Notes: generated by a model not told the origin, from the letters alone. DNA of 31,439 nt from Rhodospirillales bacterium (GCA_016776705.1 JADHSW010000003.1:1-31439), one strand, 5' to 3'. Positions 15,516 through 25,723 are shown, counted from the stretch's first letter. A program made the numbers and translations.

Positions 15516-16886
15516 TCAGAATCTTTTTTTTGTCGTGTCTGACGTGTCCTCTTTCATTTTGGAAGCCTCCGTTACGGCCAGGACGCCACGACCCAGATTG
15601 GCAGCGGCGCGACCAAAATATCGTAAAGCGGCCCGTTGAGTGGGGGGCGTCTTTATGAGGGCATGTATAGCGCCACGAAACCCGCCTTTTTGAAGACTGT
15701 GGAGGATTTCCCGCCAGGTCCGTGCACGGCTGAAAGCAATGCGGACAATACTTCGCGCCGTGGTTAACCAAATCGGGGTGACAAGCAATGTGATGACGGT
15801 CACGGCGACGATCAGGTTCTGTTCATTGGCGTTGATCAGGCCGACATCAAAACCCACTTCGCCGATCAGGAACGAGAACTCTCCAATCTGGGCGATCAGT
15901 AATCCAGAGATAAATGCGTGCGGCCAGGGCTCGCCCAGAAGCCGGATAGCGCCAATGTTGAAAAGGGTCTTCAACACAGTGACCAGGAACACAATGATAA
16001 AAATCGTCGCGATGTTATCCCAGATGTACTGAAGATCGACAAGAAGCCCGATGGAAACGAAAAAGGCCATCATCATCAGGTCCTGAATAGGGCGCACACT
16101 CCTTATCATCACGTTTCGCGCGGTGCTGTTGCCAACCAGAAGACCCGCGAGAAAGGCGCCGTAAGCGGAGGTGAGTTCAAGAAACCCTGAAATCACGGCA
16201 GCGCCAAAACAGATACCCACGCCATATATCGGCCTCAGGTCAAGCTGACGGGCCAGCAAACCCGACAACGGCAAGTGAATTCTTACCCGACGGCTTAAAT
16301 ACCAGCACAGAAGTGCAAGGAATCCGGCGGCAAGGGAAATGCGCAAAAACCCCCAGACATCGACTTCACCACCCGCCATCATCTGGACGACAAGGATCAT
16401 CGGGATGACGGCGAGATCCTGAGCGATCAGGATGGAAATGGTGATCTGGCCGACCTGGGTGCGTAACAGGTTGAGGTCTTCAAGCATACGAACAACGACA
16501 ACCGTGCTGCTAAGGGCGATAACAAATCCCAACAACACCGATACTGTCGGCGACCAGCCAAACGCCATCCCCAGCAGTAACATAACGCCTGTCGCAGCTG
16601 CCACCTGCAACAAGGCTGTCCCTACTGCAACCATCCAGATGGCGCGAAAACCCCGCAGGCTGAGTTGCATGCCAATTGTGTATAGCAGCAACAAAACACC
16701 GAGTTCCGCAATAAGACCGATGTCGCCGCGATCTTCTACCAGCGCCAGTCCGGAAGGTCCCAGCGCAACACCTGCAATCATATAGCCTATGATTGATGGT
16801 ACGCGCAGCCGACTGCATATCAGGCCACAGGCAAGTGCTGCGAGTACGATAATGGCGATGGAAGTGAGCTCTTCCTGAATCTGCAT
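15516..16886 (-). CDS. CPA2-type cation/proton antiporter (KefB-like)
   Basis: The roughly 456-residue inner-membrane protein has about twelve hydrophobic segments. Hallmarks of the Na+/H+ exchanger-like (KefB) domain are visible: VPSIIGYMIAGVALGPSGLA near the N-terminus, ELGVLLLLYTIGMQLSL, ALSSTVVVVRML, and ILIAQDLAVIPMIL with the membrane Asp. AQIGEFSFLIGEVGFD appears later. The C-terminal tail of about 80 residues is basic, and no TrkA-N/RCK nucleotide-binding domain is seen, unlike KefB/KefC. The frame opens at 16934; the ATG at 16886 is preferred because GAAAGGA precedes it and the first membrane segment follows at once. It is divergent from the rim-type operon and may share its control region. 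Confidence 0.9.
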   Translation of the reverse strand: MQIQEELTSIAIIVLAALACGLICSRLRVPSIIGYMIAGVALGPSGLALVEDRGDIGLIAELGVLLLLYTIGMQLSLRGFRAIWMVAVGTALLQVAAATGVMLLLGMAFGWSPTVSVLLGFVIALSSTVVVVRMLEDLNLLRTQVGQITISILIAQDLAVIPMILVVQMMAGGEVDVWGFLRISLAAGFLALLCWYLSRRVRIHLPLSGLLARQLDLRPIYGVGICFGAAVISGFLELTSAYGAFLAGLLVGNSTARNVMIRSVRPIQDLMMMAFFVSIGLLVDLQYIWDNIATIFIIVFLVTVLKTLFNIGAIRLLGEPWPHAFISGLLIAQIGEFSFLIGEVGFDVGLINANEQNLIVAVTVITLLVTPIWLTTARSIVRIAFSRARTWREILHSLQKGGFRGAIHALIKTPPTQRAALRYFGRAAANLGRGVLAVTEASKMKEDTSDTTKKRF

Positions 16887-17050
16887 AGTATTGTAATCCT
16901 TTCGGGCGACCGTGAGCTGCGACAATAACAGCACGGAAAAGCAATATTCCCATCATAGCCGGGGCGCAGGAAAATAATAATAAATAATTAATTTTCATCT
17001 ATGGCAAATAAATTATTGCTATAAATTAATATTATTTATATAGAGGCCCC
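16887..17050. promoter_or_regulatory. AT-rich divergent promoter region between antiporter and rim-type operon
   Basis: The stretch 16970-17042 is almost entirely A and T, in sharp contrast to the surroundings, and holds several -10-like words. Within it ATAAATTAATATTATTTAT (17021-17039) is a near-perfect palindrome, with 17 of 19 positions matching its own reverse complement. It sits about 12-30 bases before the first rim-type start codon, as an operator would. AT-rich DNA yields such symmetry easily. Confidence 0.45.
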
Positions 17051-17350
17051 ATGAAGAAAGAACCGCCGACACCCAGCGACGTTGCTCGCAAGCTTGTGGA
17101 AATCTACGAGAGGCCGTTTGGCGGCAAACCCACCGGGCGTTACCGCATATCGCCCAAAAATCTACGTAGCCTGATGCAGCGACGGCGAATATCGGATGAG
17201 ATCGTGCGTTTGTTGACTGAGGAAATGTTTGAATTGGGTTTTGTCTTTATCGATATGGAGTCCTTTTTCGTCGTGACCAGCGCACGGACGCATACCAATT
17301 ACCGTCGTGTCCCCGACTCGATGGTCAAGCAAGCGGATGATGAGCAATGA
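17051..17350 (+). CDS. Small unknown protein heading the rim-type operon
   Basis: I do not recognise this 99-residue soluble protein. It is basic at the N-terminus (EIYERPFGGKPTGRYRISPKN), followed by a helix-rich middle (LRSLMQRRRISDEIVRLLTEEM) and a strand-like end (FVFIDMESFFVVTSARTH). The pattern would fit a small winged-helix or adaptor domain, which is inference. AGAGG lies five bases before the ATG. Its stop overlaps the next start as ATGA, so it is coupled to the PF05618 gene. In Pseudomonas a small protein, RimA, is encoded before RimB and RimK and stimulates RimK; this gene holds the same place, but homology is untested. Confidence 0.75.
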   Translation: MKKEPPTPSDVARKLVEIYERPFGGKPTGRYRISPKNLRSLMQRRRISDEIVRLLTEEMFELGFVFIDMESFFVVTSARTHTNYRRVPDSMVKQADDEQ

Positions 17351-17787
17351 AAACCAAAAAGAAGCAAAAAGCCCTCATCGGATGGCGTGAATGGGTCGGC
17401 TTTCCTGAACTGGGTATCGACCGAATTAAAGCCAAGATTGATACGGGCGCCCGAACTTCTGTCATTCATGCGTTCAGGGTGCGAAAACTGGATGACGCAG
17501 ACGAGCCTCGGGTTGAGTTTTACCTTCATCCGGTTCAACGGCGTCGTAAACCGGAATTTCGTTGCACGGCCCCGATCGTTGACGAACGTACGATTAAAAG
17601 TTCAAACGGTGAAAGTGAAACACGCTACGTCATTATTACGCCGATACGTCTCGGTGAGGATATCTGGCCGATTGAGCTCACACTATCCAATAGGGATCAG
17701 ATGGGCTTTCGCGTTCTTGCCGGACGGGCCTCAATCCGTGGTCGTTGTATCGTTGACCCTGACTCGTCGTTTTTACTTTGCCGCTAA
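17347..17787 (+). CDS. PF05618 'ATP-dependent zinc protease' (RimB-type, retropepsin-like)
   Basis: The 146-residue protein begins with the family motif GWREWVGFPELGI, then KAKIDTGARTSVIHA with D32-T33-G34-A35. It ends with MGFRVLAGRASIRGRCIVDP. The family is labelled a zinc protease, but the DTGA loop and overall pattern match the single-domain aspartyl proteases (retropepsin-like), and no HExxH is present. In Pseudomonas the equivalent RimB acts with RimK in ribosomal S6 modification. It overlaps the previous gene by four bases, and rimK follows after 21 bases. Confidence 0.88.
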   Translation: MKTKKKQKALIGWREWVGFPELGIDRIKAKIDTGARTSVIHAFRVRKLDDADEPRVEFYLHPVQRRRKPEFRCTAPIVDERTIKSSNGESETRYVIITPIRLGEDIWPIELTLSNRDQMGFRVLAGRASIRGRCIVDPDSSFLLCR

Positions 17788-17808
17788 GATGTTAATCTGG
17801 AGAAAATT

Positions 17809-18714
17809 ATGCAATTAGCTCTCATGTGCCGAAACCCGGACCTTTACTCCCATAAGAGAATTCTTGAGGCGGCTATCGAACGGGGTCATGAAATGGATGT
17901 GGTCAACCATCTACGGTGCTACGTAAATATCACGTCTCACCGTCCGCAGATACATTACCATGGAAAAGTCCTGCCAAAATACGATGCTGTCATACCCCGC
18001 ATCGGAGCGTCAGTGACCTTTTTTGGCACAGCCGTTTTACGGCAATTCGAAATGATGGGTGTTTATCCTGTCAATGAATCGGTCGCCATCAGCCGGTCCC
18101 GCGATAAACTTCGCAGTCTCCAGCTCCTTTCGCGCAAGGGTATTGGGATGCCGGTCTCGGTGTTCGCCCACCGTACCGGAAATGCCGATGAACTGTTGGA
18201 TATCATCGGTGGTGCGCCCGTGGTCATCAAGCTGTTGGAGGGAACACAGGGAATTGGTGTTGTGCTTGGTGAAACCCACCATGCTGCCGCCAGTATCATT
18301 CAGGCTTTTGGCGGCGTGAAGACAAATATTCTTATTCAGGAATTCGTGAAAGAGGCAAATGGCGAGGATATTCGGTGCCTGGTCGTCGGTGACAAGGTTG
18401 TAGCGTCCATGTTGCGTAAGGGAAAGGAAGGCGATTTCCGCTCTAATCTTCATCGGGGCGGTTCGGCGAGAGCCATTAAAATCACCCCGACCGAACGCCA
18501 AACGGCTGTGTCCGCAGCAAAGGTTATGGGACTCAACGTATGCGGTGTCGATTTATTGCGCTCAAACCACGGTCCCGTGGTGATGGAAGTAAATTCCTCG
18601 CCCGGACTTGAGGGTGTTGAGCTTGCTACTGGCATTGATGTTGCGGGGAAGATTATCGAATTTATCGAACGCAAGGCGAAGCCGAATAAAACGCGGACGC
18701 GCGGACATGGTTAA
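17809..18714 (+). CDS. rimK: RimK-type ATP-grasp alpha-L-glutamate ligase
   Basis: The 301-residue enzyme aligns by eye with E. coli RimK, which adds glutamates to the C-terminus of ribosomal protein S6. The N-terminal domain includes YDAVIPRIGASVTFFG (58-73). The ATP-grasp core shows VVIKLLEGTQGIGV (138-151), QEFVKEANGEDIRCLVVG (177-194), the FRSNLHRGG loop (210-218) and the metal site VVMEVNSSPGLEG (257-269). CTGGAGAA is the ribosome site. It overlaps the following hydrolase gene by eight bases. S6 as the substrate is inferred from the family; related ligases modify other peptides. Confidence 0.94.
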   Translation: MQLALMCRNPDLYSHKRILEAAIERGHEMDVVNHLRCYVNITSHRPQIHYHGKVLPKYDAVIPRIGASVTFFGTAVLRQFEMMGVYPVNESVAISRSRDKLRSLQLLSRKGIGMPVSVFAHRTGNADELLDIIGGAPVVIKLLEGTQGIGVVLGETHHAAASIIQAFGGVKTNILIQEFVKEANGEDIRCLVVGDKVVASMLRKGKEGDFRSNLHRGGSARAIKITPTERQTAVSAAKVMGLNVCGVDLLRSNHGPVVMEVNSSPGLEGVELATGIDVAGKIIEFIERKAKPNKTRTRGHG

Positions 18715-19729
18715 ATCCAGCCGGGAGCCGTTTGTTCTCGGGAAAACGACTATTGCCCCTGGAACGCATGCGACCATAGATCTGCCTCTGAGCCTTTTGT
18801 CGGACCACACCCCGATTACGTTAACGGTTCAGGTAAAACATGGGAAACAACCCGGCCCGACACTGCTTGTAAATGGCGCGGTTCATGGCGATGAGGTCAA
18901 TGGTGTGGAAATAATCCGCCGTGTGTTACGGCATTCCGCAATCAAGCACATGTCGGGAACCTTAATTGCGGTGCCCATCGTTAACGTTTATGGTTTCCTG
19001 ACAAATGTCCGCTACCTGCCTGACCGCCGGGACCTGAACCGGAGCTTTCCGGGATCGCCGAAAGGGTCGTTGGCATCCAGGTTGGCGCATCTCTACATGA
19101 CGAAGGTTGTCGCCAAGTCGACCCATGGCATCGACCTGCATACCGCCGCCATACATCGTTCAAATTTTCCACAGATTCGTTGTGATCTCTCCAATCCGGA
19201 TGCCCGCGCGATGGCAATGAGCTTTGGTGTCCCAGTCGTGCTAAATGCGGCGCTACGCGAAGGATCATTACGTAAGGCGGCAATCGATGCCGGTATTCCG
19301 TTTCTTGTCTATGAAGCGGGTGAAGCCCTGCGTTTTGACGAAGTTTCCATACGGGCCGGCATCCAGGGCATCATCAGGGTTATGGGCGACCTGGGCATGA
19401 TCCGGCAGCGACGCAGGGATGAAGCCCCTGCGTACCCAGTCATATCCCGAAGCAGCTTTTGGGTGCGGGCGCCTGAAGGGGGCATCTTCCGGGCCCGGGC
19501 AAAACTTGGTGCACGGGTCTTTGCCGGCAATCATCTCGGAACGATAGCGAGCCCCTTCGGCGATAGTGAATTTCCGATCGAATGCCCTACCGACGGCATT
19601 GTTATCGGCCGCAACAACCTGCCAAATGTTAACCAGGGCGACGGGATTTTCAATATTGCGCGTGTCGATGATCCGGAAGCCGCAGCCGAAGCTATCGACG
19701 TCTTCCAGGAAGACTGGGAGCAGGATTGA
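18707..19729 (+). CDS. Succinylglutamate desuccinylase/aspartoacylase-family zinc hydrolase
   Basis: The 340-residue product shows the AstE/AspA (M14-like) zinc site: H60 and E63 in VNGAVHGDEVNG, H145 in GIDLHTAA. The substrate-binding motif DRRDLNRSFPG (106-116) and the likely catalytic E203 in VYEAGEAL are also present. The C-terminal beta domain (about 240-340) is the usual cap. The family cleaves N-acyl amino acids such as N-succinylglutamate or N-acetylaspartate. No astABCD genes are nearby, so arginine catabolism is unlikely. The frame opens at 18608 inside rimK, but the ATG at 18707 gives the family N-terminus and an eight-base overlap with rimK. Last gene of the operon. Confidence 0.9.
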   Translation: MVKSSREPFVLGKTTIAPGTHATIDLPLSLLSDHTPITLTVQVKHGKQPGPTLLVNGAVHGDEVNGVEIIRRVLRHSAIKHMSGTLIAVPIVNVYGFLTNVRYLPDRRDLNRSFPGSPKGSLASRLAHLYMTKVVAKSTHGIDLHTAAIHRSNFPQIRCDLSNPDARAMAMSFGVPVVLNAALREGSLRKAAIDAGIPFLVYEAGEALRFDEVSIRAGIQGIIRVMGDLGMIRQRRRDEAPAYPVISRSSFWVRAPEGGIFRARAKLGARVFAGNHLGTIASPFGDSEFPIECPTDGIVIGRNNLPNVNQGDGIFNIARVDDPEAAAEAIDVFQEDWEQD

Positions 19730-19812
19730 TGGCTTAACCGGGACCTCAAGTCACTCGCGAAGGGGTGTGGAACGTCATTTTACTGATAAAACAGGCAACA
19801 GTTAACACCAAC

Positions 19813-19847
19813 AAAAAAAAGCCCCTCCCGAAACGGGAAGGGCTTTT
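19813..19847. terminator. Bidirectional intrinsic terminator between the rim-type operon and acnA
   Basis: A 14-base stem with one mismatch (19817-19830 with 19834-19847, loop AAA) is flanked by eight A's on the left and four T's on the right. On the minus strand it gives a GC-rich hairpin followed by eight T's, a strong terminator for acnA. On the plus strand it could end the rim-type operon more weakly. Confidence 0.85.
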
Positions 19848-19873
19848 GGAATTGAAGACGAACGATTCGGTTG

Positions 19874-22555
<2,682 letters not shown>

Positions 22556-22576
22556 CTTTATATCCGTCCTTTTTTA

Positions 22577-22613
22577 GATCAAACTGCATATACAAGATGC
22601 AGATAATTTGATC
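22577..22613. promoter_or_regulatory. Imperfect inverted repeat in the acnA leader
   Basis: GATCAAA (22577-22583) and CTGCAT (22584-22589) are mirrored by ATGCAG (22597-22602) and TTTGATC (22607-22613), with seven bases in the loop and a four-base bulge on one side. It lies 22-58 bases before the acnA ATG, so it could be a DNA operator or an RNA hairpin near the ribosome site. Confidence 0.45.
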
Positions 22614-22675
22614 GTTATTAATACATCAAGCAATCTGGTCTGCGTATATTGGGCAGTCGACTGCTCGGGGGGAGT

Positions 22676-22714
22676 ATGTGCGGTGCAGCATTTGTTAATT
22701 TATTTTGGAATTGA
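22676..22714 (+). CDS. Possible 12-codon leader peptide
   Basis: An ATG follows GGGGGGAG by a few bases and opens a frame of twelve codons (MCGAAFVNLFWN) ending in TGA. The strong ribosome site is the only support. Its distance from the acyl-CoA synthetase gene, about 250 bases, and its place upstream of the likely promoter argue against an attenuator. Confidence 0.15.
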   Translation: MCGAAFVNLFWN

Positions 22715-22766
22715 AGTCCACTTCTACCAGCCGGATTTGCCCGATTTGAGAAAAATCACTATCAAG

Positions 22767-22783
22767 TTGACGTTTACGTAAAC
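22767..22783 (+). promoter_or_regulatory. MerR/LiuR-like palindrome upstream of the acyl-CoA/Liv operon
   Basis: GTTTACGTAAAC (22772-22783) is a perfect 12-base palindrome; with the bases before it, it reads TTGACGTTTACGTAAAC. From memory, sites of this ACGTTTACGTAA type are bound by MerR-family LiuR regulators of branched-chain amino acid and acyl-CoA catabolism in proteobacteria. That role fits the acyl-CoA ligase genes downstream. The regulator gene is not in the window. Confidence 0.5.
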
Positions 22784-22828
22784 TTCCCCTTGACATTAAA
22801 TTCATCTTGCGGCTGAGTGCCGCCTGTG

Positions 22829-22873
22829 TTGATTTGGGTCAAATGATTTTGGGCCACTTTGATCCAGTATGAA
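22829..22873 (+). promoter_or_regulatory. FNR/FixK-like box with class II-positioned -10
   Basis: TTGAT-TTGG-GTCAA (22829-22842) fits the FNR/FixK consensus TTGAT-N4-(A/G)TCAA. A TATGAA word at 22868-22873 would place the start of transcription near 22877-22880, putting the box centre about 41-44 bases upstream. That is the class II activator position for this family. It lies about 125 bases before the acyl-CoA synthetase start. Confidence 0.45.
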
Positions 22874-22967
22874 AAATTAAAGCCCATAGTTAATTAAGGG
22901 TACCGGGACAAAAGAAGCCTGGGATTAAAAAAGCAGAAGAAATATACCCTGCGGAGGCACGAAGACA

Positions 22968-24914
22968 ATTAGCGACCTCGATACTTTCCCCAAATTATTG
23001 GTCGAAAACGCGCGCGTGCGCGGTTCTCGTCCTGCCATCCGAGAAAAAGATTTCGGAATTTGGCAAACCTGGAACTGGGCCCAGACGGAAAAAGAAATCC
23101 GGGCACTTGCCTGCGGTCTTGCGGCATACGGTTTTGAACGCGGTGATCGCCTTGCGATTATCGGCGACAACCGCCCGCAGCTTTATTGGGCCATGGTCGC
23201 CGCACAATACGATGGCGGCGTGCCGGTGCCGGTCTACCAGGACTCGGTTGCCGAAGAAATGCAGTATGTGCTGGAGCATGCCGACGCCCGCTTCGCCATC
23301 GCCGAAGATCAGGAGCAGGTCGACAAGCTGCTGGAAATCAAGGACCGGTGTCCCAGGCTGGAACACATCATCTACAAAGACCAGCGCGGTATGCGCGATT
23401 ACAATCACCCGTTCATCCACTATATCGAGGATGTTCAGGAAAAAGGCCGCCAGTACGATGCCGAACATCCGGGCTATGCGGAAGGTAAGGTCAACGAGGG
23501 CAAGGGTAGCGATATCGCCATTATGCTCTATACGTCCGGCACCACCGGCAAGCCCAAGGGTGTGATGCTGAGCCACGACAATCTGATTATCACGGCGCGA
23601 AACGGCGCAATCCAGGAAGGCCTTACGGAAAATGAGGAGGCGCTGGCTTATCTGCCGATGGCATGGGTCGGGGACAATCTGTTTTCATTGAGTCAGGCCT
23701 ATGTCGCAGGCTTCTGTGTTAGTTGTCCGGAATCCAGCGAGACCGTGTTGACGGACTTGCGTGAAATCGGTCCGACATATTTCTTCGCACCGCCCAGAAT
23801 CTTCGAAAACATCCTGACCACGGTGACCATCCGCATGGAAGATGCGGCACCATTCAAGCAGAGGATGTTCAAATACTTCATGGAGCTGGCGAAACGGGTC
23901 GGTACCCGTATTCTGGATGGTGAGCAGGTTTCCTTTATGGACCGCTTGCGCTACATGGCGGGAAATATCCTGATTTATGCACCCTTGAAAAACGTTCTCG
24001 GTTTTTCAAGGTTCCGCGTCGCTTACACGGCGGGTGAAGCCATCGGGCCGGAAATTTTTGATTTCTACCGCTCCCTGGGCATCAACATCAAACAGCTATA
24101 CGGCTCAACGGAAGCATCGGTGCTGATCACGACCCAGCCTAACGGCGAAGTTCGCCCGGATACGGTTGGCAAACCCTGCCTGGATGTGGATATCCGCATC
24201 GAAGATAATGGCGAGGTAATGTTCAAGAGCCCCGGAGTGTTTGTTGGCTATTACAAAAACGAAGAGGCGACCGCCGAAACCAAAACATCCGATGGCTGGG
24301 TCCATACGGGCGATGCGGGCTTCTTCGATGCTGACGGGCACCTGAAGATCATTGATCGGGCCAAGGACGTTGGCAAGCTGACCGATGGATCGATGTTTGC
24401 CCCCAAGTATCTGGAAAACAAGCTCAAGTTCTTCCCGTTCGTCAAGGAAGCCGTGGCTTTTGGCAACGAAAAGGATTATGTCGCAACCTTTATTAATATT
24501 GACCTTGAAGCCGTTGGTAACTGGGCTGAAAGGCGCAATTTGCCTTATTCCGGCTATACTGATCTGGCAGACCGGGATGATGTCTATGATCTGGTTCAGG
24601 AATGCATTGAAAAGGTCAATGTTGACCTGGCGGCAGATGAACATTTGTCCGGATCGCAAATCAGGCGCTTCCTGATCCTGCACAAGGAACTTGACGCCGA
24701 TGACGGTGAATTGACCCGAACCCGCAAGGTTCGCAGGAACTTCATCGCCGATCGGTACCAGGAACTGATTGACGCCCTGTATTCCGACAAATCCCATATC
24801 CGGGTCGAAGCCGAGGTTACCTTCGAAGATGGTCGTAAAGGCATGATCAAGGCCGATGTGAAAATCCGTGAAGCGGCGATGACGACGGTTCAGCCGATGA
24901 AGGAGGCCGGATAA
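22968..24914 (+). CDS. Long-chain-type acyl-CoA synthetase (AMP-binding), apparent ATT start
   Basis: This adenylate-forming ligase of about 648 residues activates a carboxylic acid to its CoA thioester. The P-loop YTSGTTGKPKG is at about 188-198. YGSTEAS and WVHTGDAGFFDADGHLKIIDR are the later adenylation motifs. Homologues as I recall them begin with a short leader before DTFPKLL; here that region (SDLDTFPKLLVENA) is in frame but preceded only by ATT at 22968, with GGAGG ten bases upstream. The next possible codon, TTG at 22998, has no ribosome site and would cut ten conserved residues. It overlaps the LivG-type gene by one base and heads the operon. Confidence 0.88.
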   Translation: MSDLDTFPKLLVENARVRGSRPAIREKDFGIWQTWNWAQTEKEIRALACGLAAYGFERGDRLAIIGDNRPQLYWAMVAAQYDGGVPVPVYQDSVAEEMQYVLEHADARFAIAEDQEQVDKLLEIKDRCPRLEHIIYKDQRGMRDYNHPFIHYIEDVQEKGRQYDAEHPGYAEGKVNEGKGSDIAIMLYTSGTTGKPKGVMLSHDNLIITARNGAIQEGLTENEEALAYLPMAWVGDNLFSLSQAYVAGFCVSCPESSETVLTDLREIGPTYFFAPPRIFENILTTVTIRMEDAAPFKQRMFKYFMELAKRVGTRILDGEQVSFMDRLRYMAGNILIYAPLKNVLGFSRFRVAYTAGEAIGPEIFDFYRSLGINIKQLYGSTEASVLITTQPNGEVRPDTVGKPCLDVDIRIEDNGEVMFKSPGVFVGYYKNEEATAETKTSDGWVHTGDAGFFDADGHLKIIDRAKDVGKLTDGSMFAPKYLENKLKFFPFVKEAVAFGNEKDYVATFINIDLEAVGNWAERRNLPYSGYTDLADRDDVYDLVQECIEKVNVDLAADEHLSGSQIRRFLILHKELDADDGELTRTRKVRRNFIADRYQELIDALYSDKSHIRVEAEVTFEDGRKGMIKADVKIREAAMTTVQPMKEAG

Positions 24915-25723
24915 TGGATGCCTACGCTCCCCAAAAGAAGGAACGCGTATTCGGTGATGTGGTGCTGAGTGTTGACGACATATCGTTGTCGTTTGGTGGC
25001 GTGCAGGCGCTTGCCAATATCAGCTTTGGTGTGCGCGAGCATCAGGTTCTGGCCATCATCGGCCCCAACGGTGCTGGAAAAAGTTCGATGCTGAATGTTA
25101 TCAACGGGTTTTATCACCCGCAGCAGGGAACCATTACCTACAAGGGTGAGACGCGCCGTCAGATGAAACCCCATCAGGCAGCCCGTCAGGGTGTCGCGCG
25201 GACATTCCAGAACATTGCGCTGTTCAAGGGAATGTCGACCCTGGACAACATTATGACCGGTCGCAACACGATGATGCACAGGAACCTGTTATGGCAGGCG
25301 CTGCATGTTGGTCCGGCCCGCAAGGAAGAGCTGGAACACCGCGAATTTGTCGAAAATATTATCGACTTTCTGGAAATCGAACATATTCGTAAAACCCCGG
25401 TCGGACGCTTGCCTTACGGCCTGCAAAAGCGTGTCGAGCTGGGCCGCGCCCTTGCCGCCCAGCCGGAACTGCTTTTGCTGGATGAGCCCATGGCGGGCAT
25501 GAACCTCGAAGAGAAAGAGGACATGAGCCGCTTTATTCTGGACGTGAATGACGAGTTCGGCACCACCATTGTATTGATCGAACACGATATGGGCGTGGTC
25601 ATGGATATTTCAGACCATGTTGTTGTGCTGGACTATGGACGCAAGTTGGCTGACGGATCACCCGATGAAGTTCGCTCCAATCAGGAAGTTATCGATGCCT
25701 ATCTGGGGGTCGCCCATGATTAA
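24914..25723 (+). CDS. LivG-type ABC transporter ATP-binding protein
   Basis: The 269-residue cytoplasmic ATPase belongs to the branched-chain/acid uptake (HAAT) class. Walker A is GPNGAGKSS (50-58), followed by the LivG-type region GVARTFQNIALFKGMSTLDN. The signature is LPYGLQKRVELGRALA, a departure from the usual LSGGQ but typical in position, and Walker B is LLLLDEPMAGMN. The switch His is in IVLIEHDMGVVM. AAGGAGG precedes the ATG, which shares one base with the ligase stop. It works as a heterodimer with the LivF-type ATPase downstream. Confidence 0.93.
   Translation: MDAYAPQKKERVFGDVVLSVDDISLSFGGVQALANISFGVREHQVLAIIGPNGAGKSSMLNVINGFYHPQQGTITYKGETRRQMKPHQAARQGVARTFQNIALFKGMSTLDNIMTGRNTMMHRNLLWQALHVGPARKEELEHREFVENIIDFLEIEHIRKTPVGRLPYGLQKRVELGRALAAQPELLLLDEPMAGMNLEEKEDMSRFILDVNDEFGTTIVLIEHDMGVVMDISDHVVVLDYGRKLADGSPDEVRSNQEVIDAYLGVAHD

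Larger units (their letters stand above)
22556..22967. other. 412-base intergenic control region between acnA and the acyl-CoA/Liv operon
   Basis: The two genes diverge from here. I see an inverted repeat in the acnA leader (22577-22613), a very short open frame with a strong ribosome site (22676-22714), a 12-base palindrome (22772-22783), a TTGACA word (22790-22795) and an FNR/FixK-like box (22829-22842). A TATGAA -10-like word lies at 22868-22873. No longer gene is present on either strand. Confidence 0.6.

Noticed and set aside
18608..18706. Upstream extension of the AstE/AspA-type frame inside rimK
   Set aside because: It is an Arg/Leu-rich shadow of rimK; the ATG at 18707 gives the expected family start.
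17051..19729. Horizontal transfer of the rim-type operon from base composition
   Set aside because: Two hand-counted 60-base lines gave 31 and 32 G+C, against 41 in an acnA line but 30 in an htpG line, so the difference is not consistent.
22676..22714. The 12-codon frame as an attenuator leader for the acyl-CoA operon
   Set aside because: It lies upstream of the likely promoter and shows no run of a regulatory amino acid; kept only as a low-confidence feature.
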